27,818 nt of DNA from Pirellulales bacterium (lineage in GTDB: Bacteria; Planctomycetota; Planctomycetia; Pirellulales; Thermoguttaceae): NCBI GenBank assembly GCA_030642635.1, contig DAOWNK010000008.1:1-27818 (forward strand), read 5' to 3'. This document shows positions 1 to 6,199 of this stretch, piece by piece (the first letter of the stretch is position 1; the number at the start of each line of letters is the position of its first letter). The translations under genes were made by a program, and so were the position numbers. Below the pieces are notes generated by a model. The model was not told where the DNA came from, did no database searches, and saw only the letters and a list, made by a program, of their open reading frames with translations.

Positions 1-293
1 AGCAAACGCTCGGACATGGGCAAGGTCCGCAAAATCAACACCACCAATCGGGTCGCGATCGATTTGGCCTTGCGTCCCACCGCCGCAAGGAGATAATAAT
101 AGTCTTGAAAGTCGTCGCTGATGCCGGCGGCTCGCAGCCAAATGGTGACGGTGCGACGTCCGCTGGCGAACAAGATGCCCAACAACAGCACGGGCAATCG
201 CCAACGGTTGCGGGCATGCAAACCTGCGGCGAGCCACTCGCTCCACTGAGACCACTGTTCGGAAGATTCCCAACAACATTTCGAACTTACCAT
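1..293 (-). CDS. DDE transposase of an insertion sequence, N-terminal 97 residues (runs off the left edge)
   Basis: This frame is open from an ATG at 293 to the left edge and gives 97 residues. The N-terminal domain holds the run LFASGRRTVTIWLRAAGISD (residues 41-60), then DDFQDYYYLLAAVGRK, a pattern I recognise from the N-terminal domain of DDE transposases common in planctomycetes, probably the IS701/DDE_5 type; the family name is from memory. The catalytic acidic residues would lie further left, outside the window. The start is well supported: a GGAGGAG Shine-Dalgarno sits 7 bases upstream of the ATG. That Shine-Dalgarno is inside a perfect hairpin (298-348), which is typical of element ends that silence transcripts entering from outside. 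The opposite-strand frames here carry no recognisable protein. Confidence 0.78.
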   Translation of the reverse strand, partial: MVSSKCCWESSEQWSQWSEWLAAGLHARNRWRLPVLLLGILFASGRRTVTIWLRAAGISDDFQDYYYLLAAVGRKAKSIATRLVVLILRTLPMSERL

Positions 294-297
294 CCTT

Positions 298-354
298 GGC
301 TCCTCCATTGTGCGGCTTGTTTTGAAACCGCAGCATGATGGAGGAGCCTTTTTT
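298..354 (+). terminator. 11-bp perfect hairpin plus T6: terminator on +, ribosome-site-sequestering hairpin on -
   Basis: The arm GGCTCCTCCAT (298-308) pairs perfectly with ATGGAGGAGCC (338-348). A second 5-bp stem, TGCGG/CCGCA (311-315 with 328-332), sits in the loop, and TTTTTT follows at 349-354. Read on the plus strand it is a textbook intrinsic terminator. Read on the minus strand the same arm contains the Shine-Dalgarno of the transposase, so any transcript that enters from the right folds CTCCTCC over GGAGGAG. Confidence 0.8.
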
Positions 355-483
355 AGTGTATACCAATTATCGCTGTTTTTTCAGAAAGTGCAGGACTGAA
401 GTCAGCGACAGTAAATTGCTACACGTTTGTCGCCGTCGGAGACGCCTCCCACAAGAAAACCGACAGTTATTTATTGGTCGCCC

Positions 484-951
484 CTAACCATCCGGTTCGA
501 TAATGCCGTCCAACTGTAATGAACCGCCGGTTCCTTGCAAGCTCTCAAGCGGCATGATGCCGGTTGGAGAAAAGCCGGAAGGTTGGTTATTCAGAGAGTC
601 TTCGGTCAACCCGGCGCCTATGCAGGAGTCGCCGGGCGAATAATTCTTAGACGATCCGGCTTCACCGAACGACGTTACTCCTTCATCTTCAAGCATCTTT
701 TTCAGCGAATCGGTCCCGTCGTCGGTAATCTCGCCGATCATTCCCGGGTTGCCGCCGATGCCGAACGGGTGTTTGTCTATGGCTTTATCATTGTGCGATG
801 CCTTGCCGGACATTAGTTCATCGAGCATTAGTTCATTTAGTACAGGCGCCAAGTCGTCCTTCTTCGCATCGCATCCGGCAAGAACCAAAAGGCAAACTAT
901 CACTAATACATGGCAGATGGACGACAACAGCAGGTGGGAAGCAAATCGCAT
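484..951 (-). CDS. Small putative lipoprotein, function unknown
   Basis: The 155-residue product begins with a signal peptide: MRFASHLLLSS, then a hydrophobic stretch ending in the lipobox LAGC, whose Cys would be lipidated, followed by charged residues DAKKDD. The mature part is hydrophilic, rich in Gly, Ser, Asp and Glu, and shows no domain I recognise. The first five residues resemble those of the next gene upstream (MRFAD), another short lipoprotein on the same strand, so the two may be distant paralogues or carry a common export signal. The Shine-Dalgarno is weak. A minus-strand hairpin terminator lies between the two genes, so they are probably transcribed separately. Cell location: membrane-anchored, by inference from the lipobox. 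Confidence 0.65.
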   Translation of the reverse strand: MRFASHLLLSSICHVLVIVCLLVLAGCDAKKDDLAPVLNELMLDELMSGKASHNDKAIDKHPFGIGGNPGMIGEITDDGTDSLKKMLEDEGVTSFGEAGSSKNYSPGDSCIGAGLTEDSLNNQPSGFSPTGIMPLESLQGTGGSLQLDGIIEPDG

Positions 952-1003
952 GGATACCGTTTACTCGACCGAGTCCGGGAATTCAACCGCTCAATTGCGA
1001 TGC

Positions 1004-1026
1004 AAAACCGCGACCATTGGTCGCGG
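1004..1026 (-). terminator. Hairpin terminator downstream of the 1115-1396 lipoprotein gene
   Basis: On the minus strand CCGCGACC-AAT-GGTCGCGG (1026 to 1008) is followed by TTTT (1007-1004). A near copy of the same hairpin, with one mismatch, lies at about 1061-1079, so this may be a small repeat family that also serves as a terminator. A longer inverted pair, CCGGGAATT (976-984) and AATTCCCGG (1090-1098), encloses both. Confidence 0.5.
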
Positions 1027-1114
1027 ATCGCCCGGCAACGAGCCGATAATCCGAACAACCGCAACCAATGGTCGCGGCTTTACAGTTGATAATTCCCGGA
1101 TACCTTAATTTACC

Positions 1115-1396
1115 TTACCTAGGTAAATCTACGTTATAGGAGGGAACGGGTGTCGTATCTTGTTGACTGGGATCGCTCGCGTACACGTATGGCGAGCCGG
1201 TGAGCAATTGGCCGTCCAGGTGCGACAACGGATCTTTCTCCTCAACAATCCGGATCGGTTTAACGATTAAATTGTAGTATCGTGACGGGGTGGTCTCCGA
1301 CTTTTCTTTCGACCCACATCCGGTCAGCCCCAGACAACAGACCGTGACGATCAGGCAGGTTATCGTCAAAGAACCGAAAAAATCTGCAAATCGCAT
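1115..1396 (-). CDS. Small putative lipoprotein, function unknown
   Basis: The product is 93 residues when started at the ATG at 1396, which has AGGAGGTG 5 bases upstream; the frame stays open further 5' but that extension looks untranslated. MRFADFFGSL is followed by a hydrophobic segment and the lipobox LTGC, then GSKEKSETT. The mature chain is about 65 residues and proline/serine rich, without a domain I know. It is divergent from lexA and shares the 1397-1593 intergenic region with it. An 11-bp perfect tandem duplication (AAAACGCCCCG, 1418-1428 and 1429-1439) lies in its leader. Lipoprotein location is inferred from the lipobox. Confidence 0.65.
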   Translation of the reverse strand: MRFADFFGSLTITCLIVTVCCLGLTGCGSKEKSETTPSRYYNLIVKPIRIVEEKDPLSHLDGQLLTGSPYVYASDPSQQDTTPVPSYNVDLPR

Positions 1397-1459
1397 GGGC
1401 ACACCTCCTATCGTGACAAAACGCCCCGAAAACGCCCCGACGATTCTTTTACCTATATT

Positions 1460-1488
1460 ATTATGGACAAAATACGGTAACAATGCAA
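1460..1488 (-). promoter_or_regulatory. Candidate promoter for the 1115-1396 lipoprotein gene
   Basis: On the minus strand TTGCAT (1488-1483) and CATAAT (1465-1460) are separated by 17 bases, 64 bases upstream of the start codon. The -10 matches 5 of 6, the -35 only 3 of 6. This is by eye only. Confidence 0.3.
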
Positions 1489-1496
1489 TACCCCCC

Positions 1497-1526
1497 TTGA
1501 CTATGTACACACGTATATTGTACGAT
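1497..1526 (+). promoter_or_regulatory. Candidate lexA promoter with an internal palindrome (possible LexA operator)
   Basis: TTGACT (1497-1502) and TACGAT (1521-1526) are spaced by 18 bases. Between and overlapping them is the inverted repeat GTACA-N9-TGTAC (1505-1509 and 1519-1523). A palindrome between -35 and -10 directly upstream of lexA is where an autoregulatory LexA site is expected. The half-site differs from the Escherichia coli and Bacillus subtilis consensus, but LexA motifs vary widely between phyla. Binding by LexA is inferred. Confidence 0.45.
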
Positions 1527-1593
1527 TGTCCATGGCAACCGTTGCAGGGGCTATATCTGTTTTACCGAAACACACTACTTTATGGGGGTTACC

Positions 1594-2199
1594 ATGGAAT
1601 TGTTCGAAAACGTTACCAAGCGGCAAAAGGCTGTTTACAACTTCATCCGCGATAAGATTCGCAACCGAGGCTACGGCCCGACCGTCCGCGAGATCGGCAC
1701 TCGCTTCAGCATCAGCTCGCCAAACGGAGTGGTTTGCCACCTGAAAGCACTGGAAAAGAAAGGGCTGATCTCCCGCGAGCCGAACCTGTCTCGGGCAATC
1801 CGGCTGAAGGCAGAACCGGAGGAAGAACACGGCCTGCCGCTGGCCGGACGAATCGCCGCCGGTGTGCTGCACGAGGCCGTCGAACAAGACGAACGGGTCG
1901 ATTTCAATGCAATGTTCAACCCGACCAGCAAAAACATGTTCGTGCTCCACGTAAACGGCGATTCGATGATCGACGACCAGATTGCCGACGGCGACTACGT
2001 GATCGTCCGCAAACAGCGCACCGCCCGAAGGGGGCAAATTGTCGTCGCCCTGACCGACGAGAACGAAGCCACGCTAAAACGCTGGTTCCCGGAGAAAAAC
2101 CGCATTCGCCTAGAGCCGGCCAACGCCCGGATGAAGCCGATCTACGCGAAAAACGCCCGGATCGCCGGCGTGCTGGTCGGCGTGGTGCGGAAAGTGTGA
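1594..2199 (+). CDS. lexA: LexA repressor (SOS regulator, self-cleaving)
   Basis: The 201-residue product has a winged-helix DNA-binding domain at residues 1-70 (TKRQKAVYNFI, then GYGPTVREIG) and an S24 peptidase domain from about residue 80. The self-cleavage bond is Ala89-Gly90 in GRIAAGVL; the catalytic Ser124 lies in NGDSMIDD and Lys162 in EATLKRWF. It represses DNA-damage genes until RecA filaments trigger cleavage; that role is known for the family. The ATG at 1594 has a GGGGGT purine stretch upstream; an in-frame ATG at 1582 would add four residues and is less likely. The length is normal for LexA. Regulation is probably autorepression through the palindrome at 1505-1523. The gene is divergent from a small lipoprotein gene and followed by an unrelated nucleotidyltransferase with its own promoter-like sequence. 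Confidence 0.95.
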   Translation: MELFENVTKRQKAVYNFIRDKIRNRGYGPTVREIGTRFSISSPNGVVCHLKALEKKGLISREPNLSRAIRLKAEPEEEHGLPLAGRIAAGVLHEAVEQDERVDFNAMFNPTSKNMFVLHVNGDSMIDDQIADGDYVIVRKQRTARRGQIVVALTDENEATLKRWFPEKNRIRLEPANARMKPIYAKNARIAGVLVGVVRKV

Positions 2200-2221
2200 T
2201 AAGGCCGTCCTGGTGAGAATG

Positions 2222-2250
2222 TTACCAATGCGAAAACGTTATGGTACAAT
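2222..2250 (+). promoter_or_regulatory. Candidate promoter for the MNT nucleotidyltransferase
   Basis: TTACCA (2222-2227) and TACAAT (2245-2250) have a 17-base spacer, 29 bases before the GTG start at 2280. Between promoter and start is a 9-bp near-tandem repeat, TGGGACCAG/TGGGACCGG. Confidence 0.35.
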
Positions 2251-2279
2251 AACCCGATGGGACCAGTGGGACCGGTGTT

Positions 2280-2588
2280 GTGCTTGACCTGATCGAAAAA
2301 AAACGCCATGCCTTGGAGCAATTGTGCGCACGGCATCATATTGCACGGCTTGAATTGTTCGGCTCGGCCACACAGGGACGTTTTGACTCTGAATCCAGCG
2401 ATCTCGACTTCCTTGTGGAATTTCTTCCGCTGGAACCCGGCCAATACGCCGACGCATATTTCGGTTTGTTGGAATCGCTTCAAGCGTTGTTCGATCGGCC
2501 GATCGATCTAGTAATGGCCCGCGCGATCAAAAATCCATATTTCCTCGAATCTCTCAATAAAAACCGAATGGTGGTTTATAAGGATTAA
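2280..2588 (+). CDS. MNT-type minimal nucleotidyltransferase (MntA-like), no HEPN partner adjacent
   Basis: The 102-residue protein has the polymerase-beta-like nucleotidyltransferase signature FGSATQGRF-(4)-SDLDFLVEF: Gly28-Ser29, the metal-binding pair Asp41 and Asp43, and a probable third acidic residue Asp76 in RPIDLVMA. In the family these small enzymes usually pair with a HEPN toxin and act as the antitoxin by adding nucleotides to it. Here no HEPN/DUF86 gene precedes or follows: lexA is upstream and 185 bases of apparently non-coding DNA are downstream. The GTG at 2280 is the only reasonable start, because an in-frame stop lies at 2250-2252. Catalysis looks intact, so the gene is either an orphan or acts in trans. 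Confidence 0.85.
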   Translation: MLDLIEKKRHALEQLCARHHIARLELFGSATQGRFDSESSDLDFLVEFLPLEPGQYADAYFGLLESLQALFDRPIDLVMARAIKNPYFLESLNKNRMVVYKD

Positions 2589-2626
2589 CCAAATCGCAAA
2601 TCCGCACCGAGATTCAGAAACATCTG

Positions 2627-2649
2627 GCGACTTCAGACAATGAAGTCGC
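2627..2649 (+). terminator. Perfect 9-bp hairpin after the nucleotidyltransferase gene (no T-run)
   Basis: GCGACTTCA (2627-2635) pairs with TGAAGTCGC (2641-2649) around GACAA. There is no T-run on either side, so a terminator role is uncertain. Confidence 0.3.
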
Positions 2650-2773
2650 TAAGTGGTGGCGATCTATTCGGACAACGAAACAAAAGCCGTGAAAGGTAAG
2701 GGCCGGTCAATGTCCAGGCCAGGCGGGATGTAAACGCCGCGATGGCCGTTGGTGGTTTTGTGCGAAAGAGAAA

Positions 2774-4174
2774 ATGATGTTCGGAAGTAAAATCGGTGCT
2801 GCGATCTTCGGAATGTGTTGTCTTGCCGTCGGATTGATGCTGGGACTGCTGGTCGCCGCACTGACCGATAGGGCGCCGACCATCGAGCAAAACGAACCGC
2901 TCAAGGCAGACGCGGAGCCACAACCGCCGCCGCCGAACCCCGATCCTCGAACCCAAACGCCGGTCGACTGGGGGCTGCTGCGGACAATTCCCGAGCGGCT
3001 TGGACCCGGAACGCCGTTCCACCGGTTCGCCACCAGGTTGCACGCGGCCGGTGCGTGGCATTCACAAAATCACTGGTCGATCGATTGCATTTTGGGCGAG
3101 CCGTCCTACGCACACCTCGACATGTTCGTGCCGGGAGAAGGCAAGATATTGATCGAGTGCGTGGTGGGGACGGGCATTCCGGGCGAAACCGTAGAAGACT
3201 TGGTTACAACGCTGTTGTTTCGGCCGGGACAAGTCGCCGACCTGGACCAAGCGGCAAGCCACCTGCACCGGCGGGTGTTAGCGGTTGGCAAGGCGCGAAA
3301 ACTAACCGATGCAGAACAACGGCGGTTGAAGGTTTTTCTCAACTGCATTTGTCTTGCCCGCCGCAGGTCGATTCATAGAGGGATGTTGGTGACGGTCGCT
3401 CCCATGCCGGACAGGATACGCCGCCAGTTCGCAGAGTCGCTGGAGTTTTACGCCGAGAAGCTATCGGTGGGGTCGGCGTTCACCTATGATCCGCCAGCCG
3501 TCGGATCTGAGCTTGGCAAGCAGCACGTGGTTGAGTTGGTTTTTGCGGCAACCGAAACCAGCGGTGTGTATGGAGATACCGTCAATTACCACAAACCCGG
3601 GGTGTGGTGGTCGCTAGAAATTGGCGACAAGGGAAACGCCGTTTTTACATCGGCAAAGGGTGCAACAAAAGTCGCCGGCGGGCATCGAGGACCATCCTGG
3701 CCGCGACTGACCATCGCGGAGATCGACGCAATGATGGGGGATTTGGGGGTGCCTGCCTCAAAAGTAATCGACCAAAAACTGTTCGCCGATATGATGGCCG
3801 CTGGAGAGCAACCGACCGATAAACAACCGACGAAAAACCTGCTGCAATGGGTGCCTGTTAAATCGTGGCAAGTGAACGGGAGCAAGACAACAGACACCTT
3901 CAGTATCGACTCACGGAAATGGCGAATCTCTTGGAGCACCACTGATTTTTTAAGCATCGGGGGTTATAGCGAAGATGGTGAAATTGTTACCGGCATCGAT
4001 TCCAAATCAGATGATTCATCGATAGTACACGAAGGCCCGGGAGTGTACTATTTGGATATCAGCAGTCACGAGCCCGCCGAGGTATGGGTCGAAGAAATCG
4101 GAACACCGAGCATGAAGCCCTCTGCCGACAAACCTGCCGAGACTAAGCCACGCTTCACCGAGCCGCCATGGTAA
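2774..4174 (+). CDS. Membrane-anchored or secreted protein of unknown function with C-terminal beta-rich domain
   Basis: The 466-residue product starts with an N-terminal hydrophobic segment (about residues 8-31, IGAAIFGMCCLAVGLMLGLL) and a proline-rich linker (QPPPPNPDP), so most of it probably lies outside the cytoplasmic membrane. Residues about 60-330 match nothing I recognise. The last 100 residues (from VKSWQVNGSKTTDTFSI through KWRISWSTTD to GPGVYYLDISS) look like a small secreted beta-sandwich that I have seen at the ends of bacterial exported proteins, but I cannot name it. The start is a tandem ATGATG with a weak AAGAG upstream. There is no operon partner: the gene ends 34 bases before a convergent XRE gene. 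Confidence 0.6.
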   Translation: MMFGSKIGAAIFGMCCLAVGLMLGLLVAALTDRAPTIEQNEPLKADAEPQPPPPNPDPRTQTPVDWGLLRTIPERLGPGTPFHRFATRLHAAGAWHSQNHWSIDCILGEPSYAHLDMFVPGEGKILIECVVGTGIPGETVEDLVTTLLFRPGQVADLDQAASHLHRRVLAVGKARKLTDAEQRRLKVFLNCICLARRRSIHRGMLVTVAPMPDRIRRQFAESLEFYAEKLSVGSAFTYDPPAVGSELGKQHVVELVFAATETSGVYGDTVNYHKPGVWWSLEIGDKGNAVFTSAKGATKVAGGHRGPSWPRLTIAEIDAMMGDLGVPASKVIDQKLFADMMAAGEQPTDKQPTKNLLQWVPVKSWQVNGSKTTDTFSIDSRKWRISWSTTDFLSIGGYSEDGEIVTGIDSKSDDSSIVHEGPGVYYLDISSHEPAEVWVEEIGTPSMKPSADKPAETKPRFTEPPW

Positions 4175-4208
4175 ACCTACCTGCCGCTTACCACCTATCC
4201 TACGTGCC

Positions 4209-4529
4209 TTAACCGACTTTCAGTTTCAGCCCCAGCACATTTGCCAGCTTGTCTGCCGTGGTCGTGTTGATATCGCGCCGGCCGGAGAGAAACGCTGTAA
4301 CCATAACCTGCGAGACTCCGGCGTCCTTGGAAATATCCTGGATTGACCGGTCGCTTTCCCGAATGGCCCGTTTCAGCATTTCGCTAAGTGAGTCCGGTGC
4401 TTGAGGCGACAAAGTACAAGCCGGCGGAAACTCTTCCTGCACCTTGCGGCGAATTTCCTCGTCTCTGGCCACTTCTTCCGGGCTAAGATTCCCGGCCCTC
4501 GTAACACGTTGTAGCTTTTCTTTACCCAT
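4209..4529 (-). CDS. Small XRE-family helix-turn-helix regulator
   Basis: The product is 106 residues when started at the ATG at 4529 (MGKEKLQRV); a longer open frame to 4640 exists but its extra 37 residues look random and the shorter start has GAGAAA upstream. Residues 48-106 form an XRE/Cro helix-turn-helix: SLSEMLKRAIRES, then SIQDISKDAGVSQVMVTAFL and SGRRDINTTTADKLANVLGL. The N-terminal 45 residues are charged and may be unstructured. Such proteins often act as antitoxins or phage-type repressors, but no toxin gene is next to it: the upstream neighbour is a convergent or separate response regulator gene on the same strand. Target genes are unknown. Confidence 0.72.
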   Translation of the reverse strand: MGKEKLQRVTRAGNLSPEEVARDEEIRRKVQEEFPPACTLSPQAPDSLSEMLKRAIRESDRSIQDISKDAGVSQVMVTAFLSGRRDINTTTADKLANVLGLKLKVG

Positions 4530-4712
4530 CGTTCGTTTCTCAGTCTCGCACACCCTACCACCTACATCATAGCCAATCGGCAGGTGGCAGTCAATTCTCG
4601 ATGCCTGATACCATGTCCACACCGGGTGCCCCGACACCAACGCGCTGGGCGAGCACCAGCGGCTAAACGGATTTGTTGCTTTGCGGCTTGGCGACTTTGC
4701 ATGAGACCTCGT

Positions 4713-6068
4713 CTACGCGGTCTTACCCAGCGGCACTGCCTGGTTGAGCTTATTGTAGAGCGTCTTCAGGCTGATGCCCAGTTCTTCGGCCGCCTTGGGC
4801 TTGCTGCCGGCGTGACGGTCCAGTGCGTCGTAGATAGCCTGCATTTCGAGTTCGCGCAGGCTGCGCGGTGCGGTCGATTTCAGCCCAGGCGTGGGCATTC
4901 GCAGCGATGTGAACCGCTGCGGCAGGTGTTCCAGTGCAATCGGTCCGTCGTCGCACAGTATCATCGCGTGCTCGATAACGTTGGCCAGTTCGCGGACGTT
5001 GCCCGGCCAGGCGTGCTCCATAAGCGCGTCGAGTGCCTCGGGAGTGAAGACTTCGTCATCGGCGCCGGCCGCGGCGCCGAACCGCGCGGCAAGGTGTCGG
5101 GCCAGAGGTTCTATGTCGTCCAGCCGATCGCGCAGCGGCGGGATTGCTATCTCGAACGTGTTTATCCGAAACCACAGGTCCTCGCGGAACTCGCCGGCAG
5201 CGACCATCTCGTCGAGTCGGCGGTTGGTCGCACAAACTACCCGGACGTTGCAGGTAAACGGCTTGTTATCGCCGACACGCCGAATCTCGCCGCTTTCGAG
5301 GAACCGCAGCAGCTTGGCCTGCATGGCTCGGGGCAACTCGCCGATCTCGTCCAGGAAAAGCGTCCCGCCGTCGGCCACCTCGAACAGCCCGGTGCGGTGT
5401 TCATCCGCGCCGGTAAACGCACCGCGACGGTGCCCGAACAACTCGCTCTCGATAAGGTTCTCCGGCAGCGCACCGCAATTGATCGGCACCAGCGGCATCT
5501 CCGATCGCAGGCTCCGATCGTGCACCGCCCGGGCGACCAGCTCCTTGCCGGTGCCGGTTTCTCCGAATATAAGCACGGTGGAATCGGTCGGTGCGACCTT
5601 GGCGATGAGTTTACGCACTCGCCGCATTCCGTCCGAGCCACCGATAAGCTCGGAGGTGCCCTCGATGCGTTCCAGCCGTTTCTTTAGTGCGCGGTACTTG
5701 TTGGTAAGTTCACGTCGCTCGGCCACGCGCAACAGGAGAGATTCCAACTCGACCAGCTTGCACGGCTTTGTCAGGTAATCGAACGCCCCGTGCCGCAGCG
5801 CGGCTATGGCGGTCGGCAACGACGAGTGTCCGGTCAGCACGATGGCCTCGGTGTCGGGCGAGAGTTGCTTTGCACGTGCGATCACCTCGATGCCGTCCAT
5901 GCCGGGCATGTTCAGGTCGACCAGGATGCAATCGTAGGTATTTCGTTCCAAGGCGGCGGCTGCGGTTTCACCGTCGCAGCAGACGGTAACTTCGTGCCCC
6001 ATGCGTGGCAACTCCTGCCGCATAAGTTCCTGGAGCGACTTTTCATCGTCGGCGAACAGCAGTTTCAA
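4713..6068 (-). CDS. NtrC-family sigma-54-dependent response regulator
   Basis: The 451-residue protein has three domains. The receiver (1-120) has the phospho-acceptor Asp51 in LVDLNMPGMDG, Thr at LTG and Lys101 in LTKP. The AAA+ domain (about 140-370) has Walker A GETGTGKE from residue 169, the sigma-54 contact loop GAFTGA at 216-221, Walker B GGTLFLDEIGE, and ATNRRL and FR.DLWFRIN motifs. The C-terminal Fis-type helix-turn-helix (about 405-445) reads KAAEELGISLKTLYNKL. All key residues are present, so it should hydrolyse ATP to open sigma-54 promoters when phosphorylated. It lies 69 bases downstream of the sensor kinase on the same strand, which is almost certainly its partner. I see no convincing -24/-12 promoter in the window that would name its targets. 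Confidence 0.95.
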   Translation of the reverse strand: MKLLFADDEKSLQELMRQELPRMGHEVTVCCDGETAAAALERNTYDCILVDLNMPGMDGIEVIARAKQLSPDTEAIVLTGHSSLPTAIAALRHGAFDYLTKPCKLVELESLLLRVAERRELTNKYRALKKRLERIEGTSELIGGSDGMRRVRKLIAKVAPTDSTVLIFGETGTGKELVARAVHDRSLRSEMPLVPINCGALPENLIESELFGHRRGAFTGADEHRTGLFEVADGGTLFLDEIGELPRAMQAKLLRFLESGEIRRVGDNKPFTCNVRVVCATNRRLDEMVAAGEFREDLWFRINTFEIAIPPLRDRLDDIEPLARHLAARFGAAAGADDEVFTPEALDALMEHAWPGNVRELANVIEHAMILCDDGPIALEHLPQRFTSLRMPTPGLKSTAPRSLRELEMQAIYDALDRHAGSKPKAAEELGISLKTLYNKLNQAVPLGKTA

Positions 6069-6110
6069 TCGTTTGTGGGTTTTGGTGCTGATGGTTTGTC
6101 TCCTTGTAGT

Positions 6111-6199
6111 CAGGGGCTAGGGGCCAGGGGCTATGGGTCAGGTGCCGGAAAACATTTTGCATAAAACCTCTGGCCCCTGGTCCCTGATCCCTGGTCCCC
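6111..6199. repeat. Inverted pair of heptamer arrays between the kinase and regulator genes
   Basis: Plus-strand heptamers CAGGGGC, TAGGGGC, CAGGGGC, TATGGGT and CAGGTGC occupy 6111-6145. Facing them, CTCTGGC, CCCTGGT, CCCTGAT, CCCTGGT and CCCC occupy 6168-6199. The two arms are roughly complementary and could fold back. The kinase stop codon (6138-6140) lies inside the left array. Confidence 0.8.

Noticed and set aside
105..338. 77-codon plus-strand frame near the left edge
   Set aside because: It is antisense to the transposase N-terminus, which has both a family-like sequence and a Shine-Dalgarno.
403..480. Inverted repeat GCGACA...TGTCGC and a GGCGTCTCC-type motif downstream of the first lipoprotein gene
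   Set aside because: Short arms and no T-run; only one copy in this window, so I cannot support a named feature.
4584..5687. Long plus-strand open frame opposite the NtrC-type regulator
   Set aside because: Antisense shadow of a gene with full receiver, AAA+ and Fis motifs; its translation has no recognisable domain and arises from GC-rich third positions.
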